Shown here one piece after another: positions 12,992-25,047 of a stretch of DNA of 64,000 nucleotides. The number at the start of each line of letters is the position of its first letter. The first letter of the stretch is position 1. The position numbers were made by a program, and so were the translations under genes. The notes below the pieces were generated by a model. That model made no database searches, was not told the DNA's origin, and worked only from the letters and a program-made list of their open reading frames with translations. The stretch comes from Polytrichum commune (Eukaryota; Streptophyta; Polytrichopsida; Polytrichales; Polytrichaceae): NCBI GenBank assembly GCA_950295325.1, contig OX485809.1, positions 36,895,081 through 36,959,080 on the forward strand, written 5' to 3'.

Positions 12992-14247
12992 ATGGCTACA
13001 CCCCGGCAAAAGAAAGGTAAGGGCAATCGTAATGTGCCAGTTCGAACTACATTGACAACAGACACCACCACACCTCCACCTCGAACAAGGATTTCCAAGC
13101 CTTTGTGTGATCTTGATGTCAACGTGCCAACACCAAGTCAGAGAGCACATGGAACAGGAAGGCTTTCTCCTGGGAATTCGGAGACCCAGAATCTTGCAAG
13201 TCCAAGTAGTACATGTCCATCGGGATACCAGGCCCCCCCCCAATACATGCATTTTCGAGTTTCAGTTTAAAAGTGTGCCAATTCGCAACGCACATGGAAC
13301 TTTGCAGCAAGAGGAAGTAGGTGATGAACACAGAAGGGAGGCTTTAAACGCGATGGATGGTAGAAGAATGAACCCAGAAAGACCAACACCAAGAATCCCA
13401 AAAAATTCTGGGTTCACACAGTCACTCCCAAAAAAAAAATCTCCCTACAAAAAACCGAAAATGTTGGTGGATGAATGGGGTTTGCTTGTGGGAGAGCTGC
13501 AAAAGGCTTTTGAGAGCCGGATCAGGGGATTGACAAAATTATATTTGAGCGATGTGCACATCTCGTGGCCCACTTTAAAAAAATCCAACGGATTGGCAGA
13601 GGTTATGAAGGCCTTAATGCGAGATTTTCCTGGTCCGTGGGATTACGGTGAGGTAGTCAAGAAAATTGGGGACATGACGCGCAGGAAAAGATTTGAGTTT
13701 CGGAAGGCTGCTATGGCAGGAGGTAAAAAACCAACATTGATTGTTTGAGGTGAAGTTAATAATATAATTATTTTATTTTGTATGCAAATGTGTGTGTCGG
13801 AATGGAACTCAACAAATTGTTTTCATGCAGATGAACGCCCCATTGATTGTAGTACCAAATCATGGGTTTTTTTTATGAAGGAGGCTCGAGATCACCGAAT
13901 AAATCCGAATTGGAATGCCCAACAGGTGAATGCTGCAAGGAGGAGAAAGTTTCCACGGACGAAACTGGGGAGTGGGGGCAAACGCTCATTTGCCAAAATA
14001 TTTGTAAGTATTATGTTTGCGAACTAAATAGTTAGATTAATTTTATAGTGTAGATTGGTTCAGTACATTTTTCATGTTCCTATTTTGTGTTGTTGTACAG
14101 GTGGAAAAGTTTGGGGTTGTTCCTTCTGCTGACCAGATTGCCCGAGCAAAATATGTAGGAGTGAAGAAATTTTTTGAAGAGTTCGGTGAGGAGGACTGCA
14201 TGAGAAAAGAAACGGATACGGAATCATCCGATGACGACATTCCATAG
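12992..14247 (+). CDS. Transposase_24-like (Ptta/En/Spm) protein, spliced
   Basis: The last three exons are well supported: up to 13722, 13831-14003 and 14101-14247, with GTAAAA, GTAAGT and TTCATGCAG/TTGTACAG borders and matching phases. The joined product contains LVGELQKAFESRIRGLTKLYLSDVHISWP, then KSWVFFMKEARDHRINPNWN, then AARRRKFPRTKLGSGGKRSFAKIF. The last block resembles the 'NR-K-x-HxxGSKSFA' signature of plant Transposase_24 (PF03004), an accessory DNA-binding protein of CACTA-like elements. The 5' end is uncertain: ATG at 12992 is followed by a good donor (AAAG|GTAAGG at 13017), and a TTTCAG acceptor at 13265 leads into the main frame, but a C-homopolymer near 13230 could also be a frameshift. 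The tail is acidic and stops at 14245-14247. I see no disabling mutation in the last three exons. Confidence 0.55.
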
Positions 14248-15060
14248 GCCCCAAGATACCGTAACGTCTTTGTTTATAATACATAAATTTGTAAATGTGT
14301 ACAGGTTGTAGATAGAGCATACCACATCGATGGAGTCCAATGTAGACTAGTTCCTTTGTTTTGTATATGGGATTGGTTAGCACTGTATTAAAAGTTTCAA
14401 CTGGTTGTCTAGAAGCGATGTGATAAATTAAATGGGTTTTAGTACTTTTGTAGCTACTGCACAGTCATTGTGTTGTTTGGAGTTTGTTTAAAACTGTGGA
14501 AGACAATCCGAAGAATTCATCAACGAATAAGCACATCAATACTAGGGCATGCATTATAATTTCAGCAACTCTATCATTTCAACGTTTTTATACTGTCACT
14601 CTCATCCTTTTAGGAACCTTTTAAAATAGGGGGCTCTACACCAGATTGCCGAAAGTTGGGTCATTCAGAAACTGTTTGTATGTCCAAGAAGGGTTGCAAT
14701 TGCAACATACTGCATTATTTTGAGCAAAGAGCGTACTAAAATTGAGTGGTTTTAGGTTCAAAGAGCTTGTTGATGGGGTGGATGTTCCGAAATTGTTTCT
14801 GGTGTTTGGGATGAAGTTGCAAGATGTGATGGAATCTGCCATGGACTGGGTAACAGAACATGTCCTCAAACAGTTGCAATGAAAGTTGTGATGAAAGTTA
14901 AAGTAGAGCTCCTTTGCAATCCCTATAAGATCTGTGGATTGAATTTTTTTTACTTTTTTTTCACTCTTTTTCCAGAGAGTGAAGTGAGCTGGGTTGGAGG
15001 AAGCATTGGGTTTCTGACAACTTTTGTTAAAATTCTGTGCAGATGCCTAAATAGCTTTTG
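14248..15060. other. Non-coding or unrecognised
   Basis: A short open stretch at about 14750-14880 (FRFKELVDGVDVPKLFLVFG) has no family I recognise and is not clearly part of the oxidase fragment downstream. Confidence 0.3.
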
Positions 15061-15069
15061 ATAAGTTTG

Positions 15070-17095
15070 TGCTGCAATTTATGTTGGATAGACATAACCT
15101 GGAAGTCGGAGATGCCATGTTTGCATTGATGGCTGGCACTGATCGTTTTGTGTCAAAAAGGGTACGCGACCAAGTTTTTGTGTCTTTTGATTTCTACCAA
15201 CCTATGGAGAACCAGAGAGAGAAAACTACGCAGTGAATTCTATTTTTACTCGGCAAAAGGATCATCAAGGGTTGGTGCACGAAGCAATCGTCTGAGGATC
15301 CTCTACAGTGGGTTGCAATTTTTGAGACGTCGGGCACATTCGATCTTTCTCTTGCTATAAAGCTTGGAGTCCATGCCACCTTGGGTGAGCATTCATCTCT
15401 CAAAACAAAGTTGTCCTTGGCACAGATTTCTGAAAATGTATTCCAAGTTTTATTGATTGCGCTACATGCACTACCATCTTGATATCTGCTGAAAATAAAA
15501 TACGAGCGAAAGAGTTGGAGTTTTATTAGAGCAATACTAGGGTTTGGGAATGGTTGCGGTACAGGGGAGGCTCCATTCAGTTTTTGGGGACAAAAAGACA
15601 CCACGACAAATGGTTGCAGCTGACTGAAGACTATGCAGTCAACATGATTTGCAATGAGTGAAATCGGCCATGGCAGTAATGTGTGTTTTTAGAGCCCCAA
15701 ACTGCATCTATGTTATGCCATTGGTCGTGCGTCCACAGAATATTCGGTTATGTTGATTTTTGGCTTCCAATCTTGAGCATATACCAAGAATGATTGAATG
15801 CGAACATCCAATCATGTAGATTGGTTTTTGCAGGTGCGGAGAACTGATACACTGACAACATATGAATTGTCAATAGAAGAGTTTACAATTGGCCCTAATT
15901 GTGAGTTTTCTCAGAAGTACTGGGTCGGAGGTGCAGCATTGGTAATTGTTTTGGGAAGTTTTTTTTCCTTTGAATTTGTGATGAGTATTCACTTTTTTCA
16001 TGAAGCATCACATGCCTATCATTTCTCAACCTTGGATGATGCAGTGCAATGTACGAGTTTGGTGCTATGACGCGCTTAATTCAATGTTGTACATGCAGCA
16101 TGCCACGCATACAATTGTCTTCCCCCAGCTTTTCATCGATGGAAGACATGATCCTTTTTTTTTTGTCAAACATGGATTGAAAATGGATGCGCTCAGGTTG
16201 ATGATTGTTTTTTTTATGCACTTTTCCCTACTTAGCTTTGAGCAATGCCAATGTAATTTATGCTAAGGGCCGCTTTACACTTAGAGGCCGGGCCAATTCG
16301 TTGTGTAAGAGGCTTGAAATCCTCATTTGTGATTGGTCAAAAGGCTCAAATCGGTCCCAACCCCTTTACATCTAGAGGCCGGGCCGATTTGGTGGTATGA
16401 TTTTTTAGATTAAAAAATGTATGTTATGACACGGCCCGAGCTCGTTGAATTGGGTGCACCCAAAATGGAAGGCCAATTCTTGGCCTAGAGGCCAATGTCA
16501 TATTCCACTAAAAAAATCTTCTTAAATAAAGTATAATTTTTTAAAGTGAACTAGATCCATTGGATTATGTGGAATCTAAAGGCTCTATCTTAGATTATGC
16601 TACATCCGTTGGATTAGGCTAATTTTTTTGAATCAGCTTGGCTTCTTGGCCCGAGGGCCTTTACATATGGGAAAATTGGCCCCCGGTATAATCATATTAT
16701 AATGTGTAGTAGAGGCCGGCCTCCAACCCAAAAAAGGCTAAAATTTTGTGCAATCGGTCTCAAGGGAAATTGGCCCGGCCTCTAGGTGTAAAGTGGCCCT
16801 AATTAGGAATGATACCGACGGGGTGCATGGTTTGAACATTCCGTGCTTATTGCAAATGCAATATTTTTTTAGAACAAAGTGCAGAAGTCGTGGTGCTTGT
16901 AAATCTGAAGGGTGAAGCAAACAGTAATGTCCAGCTTCTTCTGATACAATACTGATATGTGGGGACATGATTCCGTTCCAAAGTACAGGGCCCTCAAAGT
17001 GACAATTCCTTGGAAGGATTTGCTTTATGCAGTCGTTGTTGTTACTCCAGATGGGCGCTACGAATATGCCATCAAGGACCCAGAACCTTATTGTA
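15070..17095 (+). pseudogene. ACX2-like: ACX2-type peroxisomal acyl-CoA oxidase, broken gene fragment
   Basis: Acyl-CoA oxidases catalyse the first step of peroxisomal beta-oxidation, using FAD. Recognisable blocks occur in order. At about 15090-15220 SKRVRDQVFVSFDFYQPMENQR is followed by a stop. At about 15290-15365 is FETSGTFDLSLAIKLGVHA. At about 15565-15640 IQFLGTKRHHDKWLQLTEDYAV is followed by a frameshift into FAMSEIGHGSNV. At 15834-15941, a clean exon after TTTTTGCAG, is LTTYELSIEEF ... SQKYWVGGAAL. At 16099-16155 is HATHTIVFPQLFIDG. At about 16985-17090 is IPWKDLLYAVVVVTPDGRYEYAIKDPE. The CGHKIGLNGVDNG exon and everything after it are missing. Stops, frameshifts and the missing exon show a dead gene. 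It could be a decayed host gene or one captured by a transposon. Confidence 0.8.
16267..16799. mobile_element. Tourist-like (PIF/Harbinger) MITE inside an intron of the ACX2-like pseudogene
   Basis: The 533-bp element has about 30-bp terminal inverted repeats (left starts GGGCCGCTTTACACTTAGAG, right mirrors it as GGGCCACTTTACACCTAGAG) with two mismatches. It is flanked by the 3-bp duplication TAA (16264-16266 and 16800-16802). GGGCC-starting ends with a TAA target are typical of Tourist/PIF-Harbinger MITEs. An internal partial copy of the terminus lies at about 16362-16392. No coding capacity. Confidence 0.85.
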
Positions 17096-20000
17096 TTTTA
17101 TTGGATTTTATTTATTGCAGTTTATTATTGTGGTTTATTTAATTTATTTATTTAATTTATTTATTGTAGTTCATTATTGGATCTTATTATTGCAGTTTAT
17201 TTATTATATTTTAATATTATATCATATTTGTTGGATTCTTTTGTATTCACTACATTTTATTGTATCTTATTGTACTTTAAAAATTCAAAAAAGTTAGAAG
17301 ATGTAAATAATTATAAGATATTGCAAAATGTTCTACATATAATATACTCCAATATACTCTCGATGCAATATATTTTTATATATCATATAATTGAATTGCA
17401 AATAATTGAACTGAATCATTGAACCTTCCAAAACACTTATAGGTCACCTTCGAATGATTAAAATATAATCTTTATTAAACGCAAATGTGGAACGAACACA
17501 TGTGTCATATATACATGACATGCAAAAGACAAAAGAACAATATTGTGCGACCCGATTTAGATACAAGAACAATTGTATACTTAATTGCAGTGGTATTGTG
17601 CAAAATTGTTCCCACCTAAATCGGGACATAATAAAAATTACCCAGGGTTGTGCACGCAAAGTTTGTATTCTCCAATCAAAAGGTTACATAGGAATGAATG
17701 TAGTTTGGCAAGTCTTAGAAGTCAAGACCACCAATACGTTTAAACTTGGTGGATTATAAGAAATATAAAAAAACTAAAATCTAACATGTATAATTAGTGT
17801 TGATTTAAGTGAAAATTTTACCTAGAAGAAATGCAAAAATATTTTTTGCATTTTTAATATTTGTGGAAGTTTTTGGAAATAATTGTAATTTACAAAAACA
17901 AACCCCGAATGTACGTCCACCCAGTGCAAATGCGATTCTCTCGATCCATTGGCAATTTTATTCAACTAAGTCCAAATGCCATGAGCTTGTATTCCAGTTT
18001 TCATGGAAGATGTGTCATGAAAATATTGCCCTGGAATCAGTTGGATGGGTGTGTAGTGTGTGCAAGCGCACCAAACAATGTGTGGAAAAATGCTCCGAAT
18101 GAAAGCAACTTTCATGAATGTGTACAAAACTTTGGTTATATGTAGAATTAATTATTTTAATATTTTTGGGTGAGAAATGAATAGCTTTAATCTAGCATTT
18201 GAGAAGAAGGTGCACGAAATCCAAGAAAGGTTCGGTTATAGGTACAACAAATAGCCACGGACAAGCACAAGTAAAGTGGATAGCCATGGTTGCAATCTTT
18301 CATAAGAAGGGACAGAGGCCCATGGTTCTACCGTTTTCTTGTTTCAAAAAAAATTCATTGTTCAGTGGGCTTGGAGGTTTTGGTGGATCAATTCTGAAAT
18401 GGAGAGCAGGGGTAACATAGATTAACATAGCCCAATGAACATAGAAACCACACATGAATTAAATTGTTATTCCTGCACATACTTCCGCAATGTCACGCAC
18501 AATTGGGCTTGCTTGTTGTGTGAAATAATTGTTGTATTTACGGGCCACATATGCCGAAGAAAACACAATTACAAATTATTCATGCTAAAATGAAACCATA
18601 GAAACCTCCAATATTTACATGCTCATATTCTTAATTTGGAAGTCCACTCATTGCGGCGGAATAAGCCATGGCCAAAGAAACGTGCGACAAAGTCTATGGT
18701 AGATGCAGAATAGTACGAACAATAGTAGGTGTGACCTCCCTTACATTAACACATACAATTCCCTGCAATCGTTTTGTCAAAACATGGAAGCCTCCTAAAG
18801 CAGTGGAGTTCATCCAGATTTTTCGAACCCCACTGTTTGTAATGTTTTGGGGCACTCAAAGTAGAGAAATCTTGATATTTCTTATTTGGATTATATGGAC
18901 CCTGCTGTACTGAAGTTCCACACAAGTAAACCTCACAGTACCATGGTCAAGGCACAATCACTTGTTTGTTCATTTTAGTTAACTATATTTATTTTTATCG
19001 TCACTTGTTGGACAAACTTGTCTTTGTTAATGTAAGTTTCTTATATTATTATAGGATAACAAGAAACATAGACCCACTTTACTTTCATTTTTCAAATCGA
19101 GTATAATGCACAAATATTCTGGAGATGATTTCGTGTTTGTGAGGTTCACCTTCCACTCCCAACTCTTCCCCATGATTCCCAACATGTAAATTTCCCATTC
19201 ATTTCAACTCATCCATGTTGTTGAAAGAAATGAAACAGTTTCATGATGAACATCAGAAGTTTTTATGCTTGCCCATTTGATGGGAAATTTGTATTCATTG
19301 CAGCACCAAGACAACGTCATTTTCCAGTGACACGTTCTGGAAATGCATTCGGGATTGAAAATCTTGAAACCCCATGGTTTGTGTTGTACTTCTAATTAAT
19401 AAATTCACTTTGAAATTTTCCATGGATGCTCCATGGCTATTGTAGGCATATGAACACCATGATTGGTCCCTATGCATATCCGGGGAGTACACTTATGAGG
19501 GACTGTACGTATACTTTTGCCGACCTTGGAAGTAGACATATGAATGTTTGTAATAGTATCATTTGCCAATTTTGCAAATAAAGAGGTTGGCATAAAATCA
19601 CGCACGCATTTATAATTGGGCCCTAAAGAATGCTTCCCTAAACACACGTTTGCACATTGATGTGAACTTAAAATGAATGCATGTGCACTTGGCACGCCAC
19701 ATAGTATGTAATTATAAATGGATTTTCTATCAATGCTCCATAATGCATTGTGGTGTTCAACACGACAACCTAAAATCACTCTTAATGTCAATTAATCACA
19801 ACAGAAAGGAATTGTGATTTTGCCATATATCTGCACACAATCCATCAGCATAACGATACGAAAATATTTGTATATCAGCATACTTGCATCTCTTTCAAGA
19901 TTGTGATATATATGAAAATAAAATAAAAAATATTACAAGATTGCAACAAAAACCAATGGAAAATGAGGTGATTGTATTGAAATTATGTCAGACAACCATA

Positions 20001-20190
20001 TGAGAACCGTTGGAAATTTGAACGGAAAAAAATATCGCCAAAACGTTACAAAAATGTTGCTAAAATGAAAGTATTCTACACATTTTACGATGTAGTGGTG
20101 TGTTCTAGAGTTGTTACAAATGTATGCCAACAGATTTCGTTGGAAATGAGGACGTTCCAGAAACGTTCTAAATTGCCCCCATTGTAGTGG
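17096..20190. other. Non-coding, AT-rich; an imperfect hairpin at 17551-17626
   Basis: TTTATTGCAG-like low-complexity repeats occupy about 17095-17280. At 17551-17626, CCCGATTTAG ... GAACAATT pairs with AATTGTTC ... CTAAATCGGG, giving an imperfect hairpin of pre-miRNA size. No protein-coding gene was recognised in the rest. Confidence 0.35.
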
Positions 20191-20276
20191 TGTCTTGAAC
20201 TTCAAACGGTTGTTCCTCAAACTCAACCGGTTCGAACCGGTTGAGTTTGAGGAACAACCGTTTGAAGTTCAAGACA
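20191..20276. repeat. 86-bp perfect palindrome with no spacer
   Basis: Every base from 20191 to 20233 pairs with its mirror in 20234-20276; the centre reads CCGGTTCGAACCGG. Two of the next three flanking positions also pair. No known element boundary coincides with it. Confidence 0.95.
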
Positions 20277-22869
20277 TCAGGAAAATTACCTATCATTTTA
20301 GAGGAATCTATAGAATATACCCCGATTTAATGAAGAAAACCGAAAGCTGTCAATATGTATCTGGTTGGACTTGGAAACACTAGGATCTCAACCGTTTATG
20401 CCCAAAAATCCCCCCGGACACTGCTCGGTGGACATCATATACTTACCCACAAGCTCATTATATTCAGTCTGCTGCGAGGACTTCTTCATCGATCGACATG
20501 GCGCGCTCCTCACAGTCACTTAATGTCTATGCTTATGCAGCAGCACTCACATCGTGCACAATTGCACTGCTCCCAACTCATGCTCAAGCAGATGGACGTG
20601 ACTCGCCTGCCAGCTTCATTCAATCAATATCCTTTACAGAGTTTAAATCCAGGCTTTCTTTGAATGCAGATCATTAGCTGATGCACGACTTGCAGTTGTT
20701 GAGATATTGTGGAAACGCGCAATATGGTTTTGAAAGCTCACAACTCAACTGTTGGCTGTCTGGATTCAATCTCACCCTTGAATCACAAGGGCCAGGTGAA
20801 GTTCATTCACCTCTATCCTGTGTCTAGGGCTACTAAAGTAGGTTTAGTGTTACAGCTTTGGTCGTAACATTATTTAGCTGCTATTAGCCGTTCCATTCTA
20901 ATGATATCATTTTCAAGCATGGTTAAGTATAGAAGTCCATTACCTTGCATAAGTTTAAGTGAAAGTGATTCAAAATTATATAATAACTTTGAATTTTGTG
21001 AAGGAAAAAATCATAAACATTGATAAAAACACATTGATCTACAAAGCCAAGCAATTTATGTTGACGAATGTTTTTCAAGAAAGTCGACATATTTTAGAAG
21101 ATAGTGCAAGTAGTTTGCAAGTAGGTATATTGAACACATAATTGTCTCCAAATCTGGTTAAAACATGATAAAATTACATTAAATTGATGTTTTTCTACAA
21201 AGTTCTGTAATGTTACCCTCAAGCTCACAATGAATACAAGGAATATGAAGGGGAAAAATCCCAACGTCAAATTTTTTTAAGGTCATGAAATGTACGTCCA
21301 AAACCATATTTAGCCCTTTTTTTAAGCAATACTTTTTAATAATAAGTTTTAAAGATCTCGTCTTGATATTCTATATTTGAGTATCTAACATAACAATAGA
21401 GGGCGCCGTGGAAAAAAATCCAATTTAAACAACACTTTGCTACTAGTTCTAGGCGTTTGATCGTGCCTACTCCTTGTGTTTATGGGAGCTATTTCCAAAA
21501 TATTTAATTTGAGCCTCATTGAAAGGAAATCAATTTGTGTTGTGTCCTACATAAGAACATTTGGACTTAAGTTGGACATTGGTATGTGCAATGAGATTGA
21601 CCGTCCCTAGCTTATTGACAATCCTCGATCTTTCAAATATGTTTTACCACGGTAACAAAAAAGCATGAAGCATGAAGCATTTGGGTGTTCACCATCAAGC
21701 GACTCATGGTTTTTTTTCCATGTGGTAAGGAGTGGTAAGGACCTCCAACCACCAAGTGAAGATCCTAAATTTATAATTTTCTTAATTCCAAAGATTGTAC
21801 AAACATGTGAATCGTATATATGAATGACTAACATTCCTTTGTGTAATGTAGGGGGAAGGCCATGTCTGAACATCATAGATTGGTTCATCTTAGCAAGATA
21901 AAGTGATCCGAAAAGGAGGTCATAAAGAATCTTAGTAAAATTAAGCATTTCAAGATTATGAACTTGGGGGAGGTTGAGCAGGTTGGTGACATTGATGATG
22001 GTCTTGATGATATGGATGACATTATCTCTACCTTCTAGAGATTGGGAATTGCTTTAGACAATTTATGGAGAAACATAGTTGTGAATTTTAGACAATCAAA
22101 AGCTTACATTGTGGATGCATTTTGATATTATATAAAGTTGTATACTAGTTGATTTCATTTGGAAGACCTTGCATGTATTAGGACTGTACACTTAGTGGTT
22201 AACTCTATGGTAATTGGTATTTGTAGAATTTAACTTTGTTAACTTTGATGACCTTCTAAAATTATAACTTCAGTGGCCAATTATGAACATTGTGAATGGA
22301 ATGTGCTAATCACGCACAAATGCTAGCAAGGAAACACACTGTAAGGACATATGATGGGTAAAGGTCAACATGAATTTGATAGTGTAATCCATTTGCATCA
22401 CTATTATATGGTATTTATGTATGTTGGATTTATTGCTAGTGCAACAATGGCTAGTCTTTTACAATGTTTATTTTAAGTAATTCTTGTGATTAAATAAATG
22501 ACATCATAAATTTGCAGGCTTCACAATTTGTCAGTTTCTATGTTCAAAAAGCCTATGGATAAGAATTTTTGAGATCACATTTAGACAAGAATTTGGGTAG
22601 TGTGGTTCAGATCATAAATTTCCAAAGGTTTTGCAATTAAGCAATAACTACAGTGAAATTATCCTTTGTGGTGTATAAAAAAGTATTACTACTAATAATA
22701 ATAATAGCTTCGTTTGATCTACATAAGGAATTATTGCTACAAAATTATAGTAAATGTTGCTCTTGAGTACATGTGATGAATTTGAGAAATTCACAACATG
22801 AAAGTCAATTGAGAATATGCATTTTCACTCTCTTTCAAATATGCAGGATAATTGGACTAGATAGACCAA
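20277..22869. other. Non-coding; nothing recognised
   Basis: No open frame resembles a known family. The minus-strand frame at 21607-21948 has no supporting motif. Confidence 0.4.
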
Positions 22870-23243
22870 AACACTATATTCGTTAATTAGAGACTTTTAG
22901 ATGATTTTGAGACTATTTAAGGACGCACATTTCAAATAAGAACTAGTAATTACGAACTAAAACTCGGAAATGTATAGGTTTGGAAACAATAATAAGACAT
23001 AAAAACATGGAATTGAACGAAAATGTGAAGCATACATGAAAATATTGGCCTATGAAATGAGAAATGGGCATGAATGGAAGGGAAGATACGGATGATGAAT
23101 GGAAATTGAATTAATTCAATTGGAATGAAATACAAGGATAATGGAAAAACCATCAATGTCTTGGAGAACACGAAATCAAATATAAAGTCATAGATAATAT
23201 CTAATAGCCTTGAACCTATTTTATGTTTAGGGAGTCCGTCCCA

Positions 23244-23558
23244 CTATTTTTTTGTCGCGGCCATTTCTTTTTTTTTGGCAGCCTCCATGGCCCTAAAAAT
23301 CTCCGGCCCGCGGCTATAACCATTACTGTTGACGGACCCGGAATATGTGCCGTTCTTCCGTATAATATTATCCAGACGCGCTCCCGAATTGTACGAAGTG
23401 GTATGGTGAGTGGAATACGATTGCGTTTGGGAGACGGATTGTCTCGTGCTTCGCCGGACGGCCAAACAACGATCGGACTCAGAAGACGTGGCCTTTGGTG
23501 CCAGCCTATCCAAGGACGACGTCGAGGAGGGATGGGCACCCATCGAGCGAGTAGCCAC
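23244..23558 (-). CDS. Outer element downstream gene, last exon
   Basis: The exon starts at 23558 after TTTCGCAG and ends with a stop at 23244-23246. The product has Ser/Tyr-rich stretches (SQTQSYSTHHTTSYNSGARLD), then SNGYSRGPEIFRAMEAAKKKEMAATKK. It is paralogous to the inner-element exon 26591-27013 (SYNSGGRR ... NGYSRGAEIFRNVEAMRAKEAAAKEKE). No known domain was recognised. Confidence 0.5.
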   Translation of the reverse strand: MATRSMGAHPSSTSSLDRLAPKATSSESDRCLAVRRSTRQSVSQTQSYSTHHTTSYNSGARLDNIIRKNGTYSGSVNSNGYSRGPEIFRAMEAAKKKEMAATKK

Positions 23559-23731
23559 CTGCGAAAGAAGGCAAATTTAGTGGGATTAAATCAAAGGCTT
23601 GAACGGAGTGGGGGAAACGACGGCGGTTTGGGATGTACGTTCGTAAACATCGCGGCCACAAGGGAATGTAAACATGGGAGACAAGTAAACCAACGGCGGG
23701 AAATGTGGTAGGGGAGTAAAAGAAATTGCAC

Positions 23732-24172
23732 CTTGGCTTTCGGGCCGTTGACGGGGGGATCAATGCAAGGGGGACGAGTGACTTGGGAGGAGTTGGCAGG
23801 GGGAGGAGCGGAGGCGGAGGGGAGGGCTTCCTGCGGGGGGGCTTCCATGCGGAGACGCCGGCTTGGACCGCGACGAGGGACGCCGTCCTCCCTTGACGTC
23901 GTAGCCAAACGAACGAGCGTTCGTTTCTCTTTGGAGAGGGGAGAGGGCGAGGGTGCGCGTGTGCGCGAGTGGAGTTTGGGGGGAGGACTATTGACGACGC
24001 CGTCTTCGATCCCGACGTCACGGGAGTAATCCACGGCCGATGCCGCGTCCACCGCCGAGAATTGGTAGAGGGATGGCATTCGGAAGTTCGACGCGTCGCG
24101 CGAGGGGGAGGGAGGGGCCGAGCGGGGAATGAAAGGGCCATCGAGGAGGGGGGCGTCGCAAGGCGGGGCAAA
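23732..24172 (-). CDS. Outer element downstream gene, internal exon
   Basis: Bounded by a TTGTTCACAG acceptor at 24173 and a donor AAG|GTGCAA at 23731. It encodes YQFSAVDAASAVDYSRD ... GVVNSPPPK ... SPSPLSKEKRTLVRL, paralogous to the inner-element exon 27146-27500 (YETVYDAASTIDYSKE ... GVVDSPPPK ... SPSPLKGINRKCVW). A 20-bp palindrome of the outer family (23907-23926) is part of the coding sequence. No start codon is obvious at the 5' side, so the first exon is unknown. Function unknown. Confidence 0.5.
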
Positions 24173-24275
24173 CTGTGAACAACAACAACAACAACAACAA
24201 ACACAACCAAAAGGCATCCAAAAAAGGAATTAGAAATGTGATCCACATGGAAACAAACAAATACACGGTGGCAAT

Positions 24276-25047
24276 TCAAATCAATTTATTGATTTTTGCA
24301 AGCCGCACGATGCTCTTATATACATTGTCGCGGGGACTAAGCGCGGCGTTGCCGATGGGGTTGGACCTAACAAAATCGGGGATGCTCCCGGGGTGGAGCA
24401 CTAGCATTCTAAGATAAGGTGCTAGCCTATCGACCAAAAAGGTATCTTTCCTATCGCCGGTCCAAGTGTCTGGGAAGACGACAGTGCCCGGGGGATTGAG
24501 GACACTCTTCGTTGGGCTGTCGTCGACGAGGAGGGTGTTCTCCGGCGTCGGCCAGTGTCCGTGGGGGACCCCCTCGAGAATGGGGATGCCTCGCCACAAC
24601 CTGGACCGGAGGACCTTGAGGAACTGTTGTCCCCCTCCTCGACCGCCGAACTTGGGCACGGGAAACCCCTTCTCGTCGACTAGATCGTCGCACGCATCTT
24701 GGCCGAGGACGAGGCATGGTCTTGGGAGGCCACGAAAGAGGAAGTCGACGATGGCCTCCGTGTTCTCCATGATCATGGAGCTCCAGACGATCACGTGAAA
24801 GAGGTCGAGCACCTCTCGAAGGAAGTCCCGCGCGCACGCCGGGACGGGCGCGGACGGCCTTGCGGTTTATGAGAGTGTCGAGGTGGCCGTCGTAGTCCAT
24901 CTCGTCGGGTTGGCGAAAGGAACGGGTAGGGACCTTGGGGATGTGTTGGGTGTGACACAACACCCCGTTAAGGTCAAGAACCAGGAAGGGTTTCTGACGG
25001 GTCTGAGGCCCACTTGCCGACGGGTTGCGATTTAACTTCGTGGGGTC
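24276..25047 (-). pseudogene. Outer element FCP1-like HAD domain exon, frameshifted
   Basis: The exon begins at 25047 after ATCACAG. It reads KPFLVLDLNGVL (HAD motif I, with Asn in place of the second Asp, as in the plant DLNG branch of FCP1-like proteins). After about residue 75 the frame shifts by one base near 24815-24822 and continues as FLREVLDLFHVIVWSSMIMENTEAIVDFLF, CLVLGQDACDD, TLLVDDSPTKSVLNPPGTVVFP and finally INKLI-stop. The inner-element copy (27619-28431) is intact through the same point, so this is a real disruption or a base-calling error. It joins in phase 0 to the exon ending at 25666. FCP1/SCP enzymes dephosphorylate Ser/Thr in protein tails; activity of DLNG forms is uncertain. 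Confidence 0.75.

Noticed and set aside
15194..15604. Minus-strand 136-codon frame
   Set aside because: It is the antisense of the acyl-CoA oxidase fragments.
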